Assembly (NCBI GenBank): GCA_963838155.1
Contig: CAWIQE010000022.1
Coordinates: 150,387 to 214,386 of the forward strand
Length of the DNA: 64,000 nucleotides
Reading direction: 5' to 3'
Source of the DNA: Pararhizobium_B sp963838155
GTDB lineage: Bacteria > Pseudomonadota > Alphaproteobacteria > Rhizobiales > Rhizobiaceae
Part shown: positions 9,405 through 19,802 of the stretch, piece by piece
Numbering within the stretch: position 1 is the first letter of the stretch
How the letters are laid out: the number at the start of each line of letters is the position of its first letter
Translations under genes and position numbers: made by a program
Notes under the pieces: generated by a model
The model's input: the letters and a program-made list of their open reading frames with translations, nothing else
What the model was told of the DNA's origin: nothing
The model's database searches: none

Positions 9405-9456
9405 CGCCGCCGAAACCTCATATTCCGGCAAGGCATGCTGGAGCTCCGCAGCGGCG
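9405..9456 (+). promoter_or_regulatory. Candidate ybhL-type leader RNA structure
   Basis: 55 bp ahead of the YccA/YbhL start, CGCCGC (9405-9410) can pair with GCGGCG (9451-9456), enclosing an inner region with TTCCGGCAAGGC and GGAGCTCC. A conserved leader motif (ybhL RNA) is known upstream of this gene family in Rhizobiales; I recognise the position and general shape, but did not verify the consensus. Confidence 0.35.
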
Positions 9457-9510
9457 CCTGGGATAAACCCGACACCGTGACGAACGAACCGGAGCTTGAA
9501 AGAGGGAAAG

Positions 9511-10293
9511 ATGGCTGATCTTCGCAACTACCAGTCTCGCGCTGCCGCACAGGCGCGCACGCAGGCCGGTGCCGTCATCGACGAGGGCCTCCGGTCCTAC
9601 ATGCTCAGGGTCTACAATCTCATGGCCCTCGGGCTCGCCGTGACCGGTTTCGCCGCGCTCGGCACGATCATGCTCACGGTGACCGGCGACCCGGGTTCCG
9701 CCGCCGCCACGCTCCCGAACGGGATGATGCTGACGAGCACGGGCGTCGCGCTTTACGGCTCGCCGCTGCGGTGGGTCGTGATGCTGGCTCCGCTCGCATT
9801 GGTCTTCTGGATGGGATTCCGCATCCAGAACATGAGCGTATCGAAGGCCCAGACGGTGTTCATCGCCTACGCGGCCCTCATGGGCCTCTCGCTGTCGTCG
9901 ATCTTCCTCGTCTACACGGGCGCGTCGATCACGCAGACGTTCTTCGTGACTGCCGCCTCGTTCGGCGCGCTGTCGCTCTACGGCTACACGACCAAGCGCG
10001 ACCTGTCGGCGATGGGCTCGTTCCTGATCATGGGCGTCTTCGGCCTCGTGATCGCCATGCTGGTCAACATGTTCCTGCAGTCGAGCGCGCTCTCCTTCGC
10101 CATCTCGGCGATCGGCGTTCTCGTCTTCGCCGGCCTGACCGCCTGGGACACGCAGCAGATCAAGAACATGTACTACGAGGGCGATTCGGACGTCGTCGCC
10201 GGCCACAAGGCCATCATGGGCGCGCTCCGGCTCTATCTCGACTTCATCAACCTGTTCATGTTCCTGCTCCAGTTCCTCGGCAACCGCCGCTGA
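9511..10293 (+). CDS. Bax-inhibitor-1 / YccA (YbhL) family membrane protein
   Basis: 260 aa integral membrane protein with about seven TM segments, starting after a cytoplasmic N-terminus (MADLRNYQSRAAAQAR) with the first TM near residue 40. The BI-1 family traits are the repeated hydrophobic hairpins and the C-terminal FAGLTAWDTQQIKNMY segment with the conserved Asp/Gln pair. Start at the ATG 9511, which follows AGAGGGAAAG; a TTG 15 bp upstream lies inside that ribosome binding site. Homologues are pH-sensitive calcium-leak channels or interact with FtsH; the role here is inferred only. Confidence 0.92.
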   Translation: MADLRNYQSRAAAQARTQAGAVIDEGLRSYMLRVYNLMALGLAVTGFAALGTIMLTVTGDPGSAAATLPNGMMLTSTGVALYGSPLRWVVMLAPLALVFWMGFRIQNMSVSKAQTVFIAYAALMGLSLSSIFLVYTGASITQTFFVTAASFGALSLYGYTTKRDLSAMGSFLIMGVFGLVIAMLVNMFLQSSALSFAISAIGVLVFAGLTAWDTQQIKNMYYEGDSDVVAGHKAIMGALRLYLDFINLFMFLLQFLGNRR

Positions 10294-10354
10294 AGCCACG
10301 ACGGGAGCCTGTCCTCCGCGGGCGGGCTCCGTGAACGGGAAGACGGGCTCGAAG

Positions 10355-10380
10355 GGGCGGCCCACGCGGCCGCCCTTCTT
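10355..10380 (+). terminator. Rho-independent terminator after yccA-like gene
   Basis: GGGCGGCC (10355-10362), five-base loop, GGCCGCCC (10368-10375), then TTCTT and a T-rich tract. Eight perfect GC pairs. Confidence 0.75.
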
Positions 10381-10484
10381 AACCTTCTTACGTCTGGACC
10401 CCGGCCCCGCCGGTCGGGACCCCCCCCGCCGCCCTCTGCGCCGGCGTATCTGCTCATCCCTCGGTAATTCGAACGGGACCGAAG

Positions 10485-11045
10485 ATGACCGCATCGATCG
10501 AAGTGCGCGACGCGCGGCCCGGCGATCTTTCGTCCATTTGCTCCATCTACGCGGAATGCGTCGAGAACGGCGTCGCCTCCTACGAGCTGGTCCCGCCGTC
10601 CCTGAAGGAGATGCAGGGCCGGTTCGCCGCCATATCCGGCAACGGCTATCCCTACCTCGTCGCCGGCGAGGCGGGCGGCATTCTCGGCTTTGCCTACGTA
10701 TCCGCATTCCGGACCAGGCCGGCCTATCGCTGGGTGGTGGAGGACTCCATCTACCTGACACCGGAGGCCCGTGGCAGGGGGATCGGGCGCATCCTTCTCG
10801 ACGAGCTGGTCCGCAGGTCGGCCGCACTCGGCTTCCGGCAGATGCTGGCCGTCATCGGCGGCGCCCACCCGGCCTCGGTCGGCCTGCACCGCGCCGCCGG
10901 CTTCGAAGAAATCGGCCGGCTGCACGCCACCGGCTACAAGCACGGGCGGTGGCTCGACACGGTGCTGATGCAGCTTTCCCTCGGCGAGGGTTCGGCGACG
11001 GATCCCGATCCCGGCGCCTATCCCGGCACGCTCTTCGGCCAGTGA
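10485..11045 (+). CDS. GNAT N-acetyltransferase, phosphinothricin/methionine-sulfone acetyltransferase-like
   Basis: 186 aa. Typical Pat/Bar/MddA layout: N-terminal VRDARPGDLSSICSIYAECV, central FAYVSAFRTRPAYRW and the acetyl-CoA pyrophosphate-binding motif ARGRGIG (residues 95-101), then GAHPASVGLHRAAGFEE and GYKHGRWLDTVLMQ at the C-terminus, all family landmarks. It probably detoxifies amino-acid analogues such as methionine sulfone or sulfoximine; the exact substrate cannot be told from sequence. The ATG 10485 follows ACGGGACCGAAG, a weak ribosome binding site. Confidence 0.88.
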   Translation: MTASIEVRDARPGDLSSICSIYAECVENGVASYELVPPSLKEMQGRFAAISGNGYPYLVAGEAGGILGFAYVSAFRTRPAYRWVVEDSIYLTPEARGRGIGRILLDELVRRSAALGFRQMLAVIGGAHPASVGLHRAAGFEEIGRLHATGYKHGRWLDTVLMQLSLGEGSATDPDPGAYPGTLFGQ

Positions 11046-11060
11046 TCGGTCAGTGATCGG

Positions 11061-11462
11061 TCAGTTGGTGACGAGCCTCGGGCTCCTGTCGAAGACCTTC
11101 AGGACCTGCTCCAGCTCCTGGCCGCGCTTGAGGATCATGCCCGTCGCGGCGACGATGGAAAACGCCCCCTGCTTGCGGGCGAGCTTCGGGTTCTTCTCGA
11201 TACGGTAGAGCGGCACCTCGCTGGTGCGGCGGAAAACCGAAAACACGGCCCTGTCCTTCAGGTGGTCGATCGCATAATCGCGCCACTCCCCTTCCGCGAC
11301 CATGCGTCCGTAGACGCGCAGGATCGCGTCCAGCTCGCGGCGGCTGAAGGTGATGTGGGGCGCGACCGCCCTTCCCCTGAAGTCCTTGAGATCGATGACA
11401 ACGCGCCGGCAGGACTCCTCGGAACCCTCCTCGCCACCCGACTGGTCCGCACTGTCGCTCAT
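11061..11462 (-). CDS. DUF2794 family protein
   Basis: 133 aa conserved alphaproteobacterial protein of unknown function. Recognised by the block VVIDLKDFRGRAVAPHITFS, RRELDAILRVYGRMVAEGEW and RDYAIDHLKDRAVFSVFRR. Start at the ATG 11462, directly behind a strong GGAGGATCG; the open frame continues upstream but reads through the structured RNA candidate and is not coding. Convergent with the Pat-like gene, whose stop is 13 bp away. Confidence 0.88.
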   Translation of the reverse strand: MSDSADQSGGEEGSEESCRRVVIDLKDFRGRAVAPHITFSRRELDAILRVYGRMVAEGEWRDYAIDHLKDRAVFSVFRRTSEVPLYRIEKNPKLARKQGAFSIVAATGMILKRGQELEQVLKVFDRSPRLVTN

Positions 11463-11643
11463 CGATCCTCCTTCCGTCTGCCCGGGCAGTCTGCCTGAAC
11501 CGCAGCCAATTGCAAGGTTTGGCCGGCCGCGCACCGGCGCCGCGGTTGACGCAACAGGGTCACGCCCTGAAAAAAAATGTTGCGGGAGTTGACCGATTTC
11601 GCGCCGCCCTCTTTTTTCTGCCTTAATTGAGTCAAACGCACGC

Positions 11644-11806
11644 CCGAATTTCGGGCAACATTGCCTGCGTTGCCTCAGACGGTTCGGTTCGGCACCTTCG
11701 AATCGAAAGCCCCCCAGCCCCTCGAAGGTGTTGGACCGAACCAATTTTCCGGTGTTCGCACCGTGAAAGCAGCCCCGAAACTCGGACCGGATTTCCGGTC
11801 TTTTTT
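11644..11806 (+). ncRNA. Structured RNA candidate with terminator, 6S-like shape
   Basis: In a 399-bp gap between two minus-strand genes the plus strand holds: a closing stem, 11 of 12 pairs, between CCGAATTTCGGG (11644-11655) and CCCGAAACTCGG (11774-11785); an open region; a long apical hairpin, 11681-11701 with 11722-11742, about 17 of 21 pairs; a small UUCG-loop hairpin CGGTG/CACCG (11750-11763) on the 3' side; and an intrinsic terminator. Closing stem, central bubble with a small 3' hairpin, and long terminal arm are the architecture of 6S RNA. No convincing promoter was found; TTGACC at 11589 lacks a good -10. Could instead be another small RNA. Confidence 0.45.
11785..11806 (+). terminator. 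Rho-independent terminator of the RNA candidate
   Basis: GACCGG (11785-11790), short loop, CCGGTC (11795-11800), then six T (11801-11806). The T run is on the plus strand only, although both flanking genes are on the minus strand, which argues for a plus-strand transcript. Confidence 0.75.
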
Positions 11807-11861
11807 GTTTCAGGCCACACCTTCCCGCGCTTTCCGCTTGCCCGCGCTTTCCGCCCGCCGT

Positions 11862-12608
11862 TCAACCGCGACCGCCGTCGACGACCGTCGCACCGATGAT
11901 CGGCCCAGGCGAATTGTCCCGCGACATCTCCTGCAGCAGGATCGCGCAGCCGCCGCCGGGCCCGTTCTTGACGACGGCGGCCGGCAGCGCCACGGTCATC
12001 GCGCTTCCGTCCCACATGCCGACGGTCTGCACGTCGCGCACCACATGCCAGTAGGTCAGCGTTCGTCCCCGGTTCTCGCCGCGAGGGATGGCGACCGTGT
12101 CCTTCCTGTCGAAATAGACGAGCAGCAGGTCCGCCTGGCCGGTGCCCTTGCCGACGCTGATCGTCATCTTGCTGCCTGCCTGATGCGCCGCGACCGGCAC
12201 GCTCAGGCCCTTCCCCGAGGCCGCGAAGCCTGCCAGCATGCGCTCGATGGCCTGCTGGTCGGATCCCACGGTGTCGCCCCGGCCGTCGATGACGGCCTGC
12301 GGGGTATAGACGTTCTCGCGCCCGAGCGTGCGGGAATAGCCGTACTGCCGGTTGGTGAACTTCTTCGAGCTGAAGGTATCCCGCCAGCCCAGATAGTCCC
12401 AGTAGTCGACGTGGTAGGCGAGCGCGATCACGCCGCCCTTGCGAACGAGCCGCCCGAGCGCGGCGTCCGCGGGAGGACAGGACGAGCAGCCCTGGCTGGT
12501 GAAGAGCTCGACCACGCCCCTCGGGCGGCCGCCGTCGTCGGCGGCGCGCGCCGGGAGAACGGCCAGGAGCGTGGCGGCGACGACGAGTGCGGATGGAACA
12601 AGGTTCAT
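11862..12608 (-). CDS. DUF1223 family secreted thioredoxin-like protein
   Basis: 248 aa with a signal peptide (residues 1-22, ending LPARA). The mature protein starts with VVELFTSQGCSSCPPADAAL, where Cys41 and Cys44 form a CxxC at a thioredoxin-like position, followed by HVDYWDYLGWRDTFSSKKFT, both diagnostic for DUF1223. Probably a periplasmic redox or copper-related protein; the function is not established. Starts at the ATG 12608. Upstream lies a repeat-rich gap. Confidence 0.87.
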   Translation of the reverse strand: MNLVPSALVVAATLLAVLPARAADDGGRPRGVVELFTSQGCSSCPPADAALGRLVRKGGVIALAYHVDYWDYLGWRDTFSSKKFTNRQYGYSRTLGRENVYTPQAVIDGRGDTVGSDQQAIERMLAGFAASGKGLSVPVAAHQAGSKMTISVGKGTGQADLLLVYFDRKDTVAIPRGENRGRTLTYWHVVRDVQTVGMWDGSAMTVALPAAVVKNGPGGGCAILLQEMSRDNSPGPIIGATVVDGGRG

Positions 12609-13041
12609 TTCTTGGCCCCGCGGCGCTGTTGACGGGAGTGAGGCGCTTCCAGGAAAATCGGGAACCGGCCTTCCGCCCGGAAGCGCGCGAATCGGCCGCC
12701 CGGACCCTTCCAGCGTTTCCGTGAAGGCCTGGAACGGGTCTCGGCGTCCGTTCTACCGCCCGCGATTGTCAACAGGAAGTCACGAAGCGGTGACGCTTGC
12801 GTGCGCCCGCCTCCCCGCCGGCCCCGCTTGCCGCCCGCCGACGAAAAGGCCGCCGGGAAGAAACCTCCCGGCGGCCGATGGCACGCGCGCTGAAGCGCTT
12901 CCAGGAAAAGTGGAAACCGGTTTTCCGTCCGGAAGCGCGCAAGAACGATGGGATGGAGCCCTTCCGCGATTCCCTGAAGCGCGGAAGGGCTCTAGGCGGT
13001 CTGGAAAGGCGCGGCGGCTCCGCGAGCCGCCTGCCTCGCCC
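12609..13041. repeat. Repeat-bearing intergenic gap with two palindromic elements
   Basis: 433 bp between acnA and DUF1223 without a supported gene. It contains a diverged copy of the palindromic element (12643-12689, GGAACCGGCCTTCCGCCCGG variant, followed by a degraded second hairpin to about 12750) and a well-preserved two-part copy (12893-12991, second hairpin GAGCCCTTCCGCGATTCC/GCGCGGAAGGGCTC). A short GC-rich sequence with CCGCCGGGAAGAAACCTCCCGGCGGCC-like symmetry at about 12848-12876 could act as the acnA terminator. Confidence 0.75.
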
Positions 13042-15738
<2,697 letters not shown>

Positions 15739-16026
15739 CGGCTTTACCCCGCTTTCGTCATGTCAGCCGAAACTGACGGGCGAACGCCTTTTGCGCAATG
15801 CGCAGGAGGATGCGGGTGCGACCATTTCCGCTGTCCGCCCGTGGCCGCCCGAAGGAGCCGGCCAGGTTCGGCGCAAGGATGAGAAACCGCGCCGGCCGCT
15901 GGCGCGCTTGCCGGCCTTATAGATAATTTCGTATGAGCATGCCAGTAGAGGAAACGGGCAAATCGGGAGAATTTTCCGGCGCATGGCTGAGAGAGCATCG
16001 ACCATCGCGGCGATGACGGCGGACGC

Positions 16027-16668
16027 ATGCGGCTGATCGCCACGGATCTTGCCGCCATGCGCGGCGGGGAGCGCATCTTCGAGGGCGTCTCCTTCGAGGT
16101 CGCCGGCGGGCGGTCGCTCGTCGTCACCGGGCCGAACGGCGCCGGCAAGTCGACGCTCCTTCGCATCATGGCCGGCCTTCTCCGCCCAGAAACGGGAACG
16201 CTTCGCCTCGAGGGCGGCGACGGGGAGGCGCGGCTCGCCGAAGAGACGCACTATCTCGGCCACCTGGACGCCATGAAACGCGAACTGACGGTCCGCGAGA
16301 ACCTCGAGTTCTGGCGCCGCTACATGGGCGGCGGGCAGGACGCTCCGGCGCGCTCGGCGATCGAGGCGGCCGACGCGGTCGGACTTGCCGCCGTCATGCA
16401 CCTGCCCTTCGGCTGTCTTTCCGCCGGCCAGCAGCGCCGCATCGCGATCGCCAAGCTGCTGCTCGCCCGTCGCCCCGTCTGGCTCCTCGACGAGCCGACG
16501 GGGGCGCTCGACGCCGCGTCCGAGGCCGTCTTCGCCGGTATCGTCGCCCGTCACTGCGGCGCGGGCGGCATCCTCGTCGCCGCCACCCACCGGCTCCTCG
16601 GCCTCGACGACCCGCAGCGCCTCGAACTGGAGCGATACCGCGCCGCGGTTCCGGAGGACCTGGAATGA
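16027..16668 (+). CDS. ccmA: Heme exporter ATP-binding protein
   Basis: 213 aa ATPase of the CcmABCD heme-handling complex of system I cytochrome c maturation. Walker A GPNGAGKST, signature LSAGQQRRIAIAKLL, Walker B VWLLDEPTGALD and the switch VAATHR are complete. First gene of ccmABCDG; the 288-bp divergent region to acnA must hold both promoters. The ATG 16027 matches the family N-terminus MRLIATDLAAMRGG. Confidence 0.94.
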   Translation: MRLIATDLAAMRGGERIFEGVSFEVAGGRSLVVTGPNGAGKSTLLRIMAGLLRPETGTLRLEGGDGEARLAEETHYLGHLDAMKRELTVRENLEFWRRYMGGGQDAPARSAIEAADAVGLAAVMHLPFGCLSAGQQRRIAIAKLLLARRPVWLLDEPTGALDAASEAVFAGIVARHCGAGGILVAATHRLLGLDDPQRLELERYRAAVPEDLE

Positions 16669-16732
16669 GGCTTTCGCTCCCGTCCGCTTCCCCCCTCCAG
16701 GCGTCGGGCCCTTGGCCGCGAGGCGTTTCGTC

Positions 16733-17396
16733 ATGATCGCCCTCTTCGCCCGCGACCTGAGGCTATCGGTGCGCGCCGGCGGCGGGGCGCTGGTGGGCGT
16801 GCTGTTCTTCCTGACGGTCGTCGCCGTCATTCCCTTCGGCGTCGGGCCGGACCTGAAGCTCCTCGCGCGCATCGGCCCGGCCATGCTCTGGGTCGGCGCG
16901 CTCCTGTCCTGCCTGCTCGGCCTCGACCGGCTGTTCCAGGGCGACCGGGACGACGGCTCGCTCGACCTGATGCTGATGCAGGAGACGCCGATGAGCCTCA
17001 CCGTCCTCGTCAAGTGCCTGGCGCACTGGACGGGGACGGCGCTCCCCCTCGTCGTCGTTTCGCCCCTGCTGGCGCTGTTCATGAACATGAGCCCGCGCGC
17101 CACCGGTGCCGTCGCCGTGACGCTGCTTCGTCGGCTCGCCCGCCATCACCTTCATCGGCGCGGTGGGGGCGGCGGTCGCCGTCATGCTGCCCCGGGGCGG
17201 CCTCCTCGTGTCGATCCTGGTCCTGCCGCTGACCGTTCCGGTGCTGATCTTCGGCGTCGGCGCGGCCTATGCCGCCGCCGTGCCGGACGGCGCGCATTTT
17301 CTGCCGCCCTTCCTCATTCTCTGCGCAATCACCCTGTTCTTTGCGGTGATCGGACCGCTGGCGGCGTCCGCCGCCCTCCGCGCCGCGTCGGATTGA
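16733..17396 (+). pseudogene. ccmB: Heme exporter permease, frameshifted
   Basis: Begins MIALFARDLRLSVRAGG and reads as CcmB for about 131 codons (through MNMSPRATGAVAVTLL). It then changes frame at CTTC, 17126-17129: dropping one base restores VGSPAITFIGAVGAAVAVML and the rest of the membrane protein to the TGA at 17394. Corrected length is 220 aa, exactly typical of CcmB (six TMs). Without the correction the product loses its last three TMs. All other ccm genes are intact, so this is either a recent mutation that should block c-type cytochrome assembly or a one-base sequencing error. Confidence 0.85.
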
Positions 17397-17440
17397 GGCG
17401 GCCGATTGCAGCCGGTACGACGAGAGGCTAAGAACCAGCC

Positions 17441-18214
17441 ATGAGCGATGGCGCGACTGCGATTTCGAGGCTGACGGACCTGGCGAACCCGACGCGGTTC
17501 CTGGCGCTGGCCGGCCGTCTGCTTCCCTGGCTGTGGGGCGTGACGCTCCTCCTCCTGGCCGTCGGCCTCTATATGAGCCTGACCGCGCCGGACGACTACC
17601 AGCAGGGATCCACCGTCCATATCATGTACGTTCACGTGCCCAGCGCCTGGCTCGCCATGATGTGCTACACGCTGATGACGCTGTCCTCGATCGGCACGCT
17701 CGTCTGGCGCCATCCGCTCGCCGACGTGGCCGCCAGGGCGGCGGCACCCCTCGGCGCCGTCTTCACCTTCACCGCGCTCGTCACCGGCGCGCTCTGGGGC
17801 CGCCCGACCTGGGGCACCTACTGGGTCTGGGACGCGCGGCTGACGTCCTTCCTCGTCCTCTTCATCATGTATCTCGGCCTGATCGCCCTGGTGCGCGCCA
17901 TCGACGACCCGTCGAAGTCGGCGCGCGTCGCCGCCATCCTGACGATCGTCGGCTTCGTCAACATTCCGATCATCAAGTTCTCGGTCGACTGGTGGAACAC
18001 CCTGCACCAGGGATCGAGCATATTCGCCGCCGGCGGCCCCGAGATCGCGCCGTCCCTGCTCTGGCCGCTGCTCGTCATGGCGGTGGCCTTCACCGGCCTG
18101 TTCTTCGCGCTGCACCTCATGGCCATGCGCAACGAGATCTGGCGCCGCCGCCTCGCCGCCCTGCGCCGCCAGGCGGCGCGGCACGCCGACCGTCAAGACG
18201 GCCCGCGCCCATGA
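17441..18214 (+). CDS. ccmC: Heme transporter / heme-handling protein CcmC
   Basis: 257 aa, six TMs. The periplasmic tryptophan-rich WWD motif is WGTYWVWDARLT (residues 123-134), flanked by the heme-ligand His in YVHVPSAW (His64) and a second in WWNTLHQGSS. It delivers heme to CcmE. The C-terminus is longer and basic (RRRLAALRRQAAR). Its stop overlaps the ccmD start (ATGA). Confidence 0.95.
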   Translation: MSDGATAISRLTDLANPTRFLALAGRLLPWLWGVTLLLLAVGLYMSLTAPDDYQQGSTVHIMYVHVPSAWLAMMCYTLMTLSSIGTLVWRHPLADVAARAAAPLGAVFTFTALVTGALWGRPTWGTYWVWDARLTSFLVLFIMYLGLIALVRAIDDPSKSARVAAILTIVGFVNIPIIKFSVDWWNTLHQGSSIFAAGGPEIAPSLLWPLLVMAVAFTGLFFALHLMAMRNEIWRRRLAALRRQAARHADRQDGPRP

Positions 18215-18393
18215 TGACCGACACCGAATTCGTCGCTCTCGCCTACGCGGTCACGGCCGTCTCCCTCGCCGCCCTCGTCGCCTGGATCCTCCTCGACCAG
18301 CGGGCCCGCAAGCGGGACCTCGCCGAGCTCGAGGCCATGGGCATTCGCCGGCGGTCCGAGAAGGCGCGGCAGGCAGGCGGACCGAGACCGTGA
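18211..18393 (+). CDS. ccmD: Heme exporter small subunit CcmD
   Basis: 60 aa: one TM (about residues 8-28, VALAYAVTAVSLAALVAWIL) followed by a basic cytoplasmic tail, the normal CcmD form. It starts at the ATG 18211 that overlaps the ccmC stop; a second ATG follows at 18214. Its stop overlaps the GTG of ccmG. Needed for release of holo-CcmE from CcmABC. Confidence 0.85.
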   Translation: MMTDTEFVALAYAVTAVSLAALVAWILLDQRARKRDLAELEAMGIRRRSEKARQAGGPRP

Positions 18394-19001
18394 CCGCCGA
18401 AGAGCGCACCGGGGAGGAGGGCGCCCCCCGTCGGAAGGGACGCGGCGTCGGCGTCGCCCTCGCCCTCCTGCCGCTCATCGTCTTCGCCGCCCTGGCGGTC
18501 ACCTTCTACGTCCAGCTCCAGTCGGGCGAGGACGCCGCGACGATTCCCTCCGCGCTGATCGGCAAGCCCGCGCCGCAGTTCGACCTGCCGCCGGTTGCCG
18601 GCCTGACGAAGGACGGCGCCGCGGTTCCGGGCCTTTCCACCGGCGACCTCAAGGGACATGTCTCGCTGGTCAATGTCTGGGCGTCCTGGTGCGCGCCCTG
18701 CCGCGAGGAGGCGCCGCTGCTGATGCGGCTCGCCGAAGACAAGCGCTTCCGTCTCGTCGGCATCGACTACAAGGACAAGCCGGAGAACGCCAAGGCCTTC
18801 CTCGACGGCATGGGCAATCCCTTCAGCGCCGTCGGCACGGACCGCTCGGGCGACGTCGGCATCGAGTGGGGCGTCTACGGCGTGCCGGAAACCTACCTCG
18901 TCTCGCCCGAGGGGACGATCCTCTACAAGCGCGTCGGCCCCTTCACCGAGGAGGCGATCGCCCGCGACCTGATGCCGAAGATCGAGGCCGCGCTGAAGTG
19001 A
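18390..19001 (+). CDS. ccmG: Cytochrome c biogenesis thioredoxin CcmG/DsbE
   Basis: 203 aa. One N-terminal TM anchor (about residues 22-42) and a periplasmic thioredoxin domain with the active site WASWCAPCREEAP and the DsbE-specific GVYGVPETYLV near the cis-Pro. It reduces apocytochrome c heme-binding cysteines. Starts at a GTG overlapping ccmD's stop (GTGA). Last gene of the ccm operon; no ccmE, ccmF or ccmH is in the window. Confidence 0.94.
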   Translation: MTAEERTGEEGAPRRKGRGVGVALALLPLIVFAALAVTFYVQLQSGEDAATIPSALIGKPAPQFDLPPVAGLTKDGAAVPGLSTGDLKGHVSLVNVWASWCAPCREEAPLLMRLAEDKRFRLVGIDYKDKPENAKAFLDGMGNPFSAVGTDRSGDVGIEWGVYGVPETYLVSPEGTILYKRVGPFTEEAIARDLMPKIEAALK

Positions 19002-19040
19002 CCCCGTCCCGTTCGGGGGAAAGCGCGCGCCCTCGCGGCT

Positions 19041-19802
19041 TCAGCTCTTCAGCCGGTACCCGGTCTTGAAGATCCACCAGACGATCGCCAGGCAGATCGC
19101 CAGGAACACCCCGATCATCGCCAGCGAGAAGCCCACCCCGACGTCCGAGATCTCGTAGAAGCTCCACCGGAACCCGCTGATGAGGTAGAGGACCGGGTTG
19201 AACAGCGTCACCGTCTGCCAGAACGGCGGCAGCATCCGGATCGAATAGAAGCTGCCGCCGAGGAAGACGAGCGGCGTGATGACGAGCAGCGGGATCAGCT
19301 GCAGCTTCTCGAAATTGTCGGCCCAGATGCCGATGATGAAGCCGAACAGGCTGAAGGTCAGCGCGGTGAGCACGAAGAACAGCACCATCCAGACCGGATG
19401 GGCGATGTGGATGTCGACGAAGAAGGTCGCCGTCACCAGGATGATGATGCCGAGGATGGTCGACTTCGTCGCCGCCGCCCCCACATAGCCGAGGACGATC
19501 TCCAGGAAGGACACCGGCGCCGACAGCACCTCGTAGATCGTGCCGACGAATTTCGGGAAGTAGATGCCGAAGGCCGCCGCCGTGACGCTCTGCTGCAGCA
19601 GCGTCAGCATGATGAGGCCCGGCACGATGAACGCGCCGTAGCTGACGCCCTCCACCGTATGGATGCGCGAGCCGATCGCCGCCCCGAAGACGATGAAATA
19701 GAGCGAGGTCGAGAGCACCGGGGAGACGACGCTCTGGAGGACCGTGCGCCACATGCGGTGCATTTCGTAACGGTAGATGGCTTTCACCGCATGGACGTTC
19801 AT
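19041..19802 (-). CDS. ABC-2 type transporter permease
   Basis: 253 aa, six TMs, ABC-2 family (NodJ/DrrB-like). Starts at MNVHAVKAIYRYEMHRMWRT and ends in an ABC-2 layout with GGSFYSIRMLPPFWQTVTLF followed by NPVLYLISGFRWSFYEISDV. Overlaps the ATPase gene by 4 bp (ATGA), so the two form a two-gene exporter operon. The substrate is unknown; this pair is conserved in alphaproteobacteria. Confidence 0.9.
   Translation of the reverse strand: MNVHAVKAIYRYEMHRMWRTVLQSVVSPVLSTSLYFIVFGAAIGSRIHTVEGVSYGAFIVPGLIMLTLLQQSVTAAAFGIYFPKFVGTIYEVLSAPVSFLEIVLGYVGAAATKSTILGIIILVTATFFVDIHIAHPVWMVLFFVLTALTFSLFGFIIGIWADNFEKLQLIPLLVITPLVFLGGSFYSIRMLPPFWQTVTLFNPVLYLISGFRWSFYEISDVGVGFSLAMIGVFLAICLAIVWWIFKTGYRLKS

Noticed and set aside
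11552..11580. Hairpin CAGGG/CCCTG followed by eight A as a terminator
   Set aside because: On the minus strand the T run precedes the hairpin and on the plus strand the hairpin is followed by A, so it fits neither direction.
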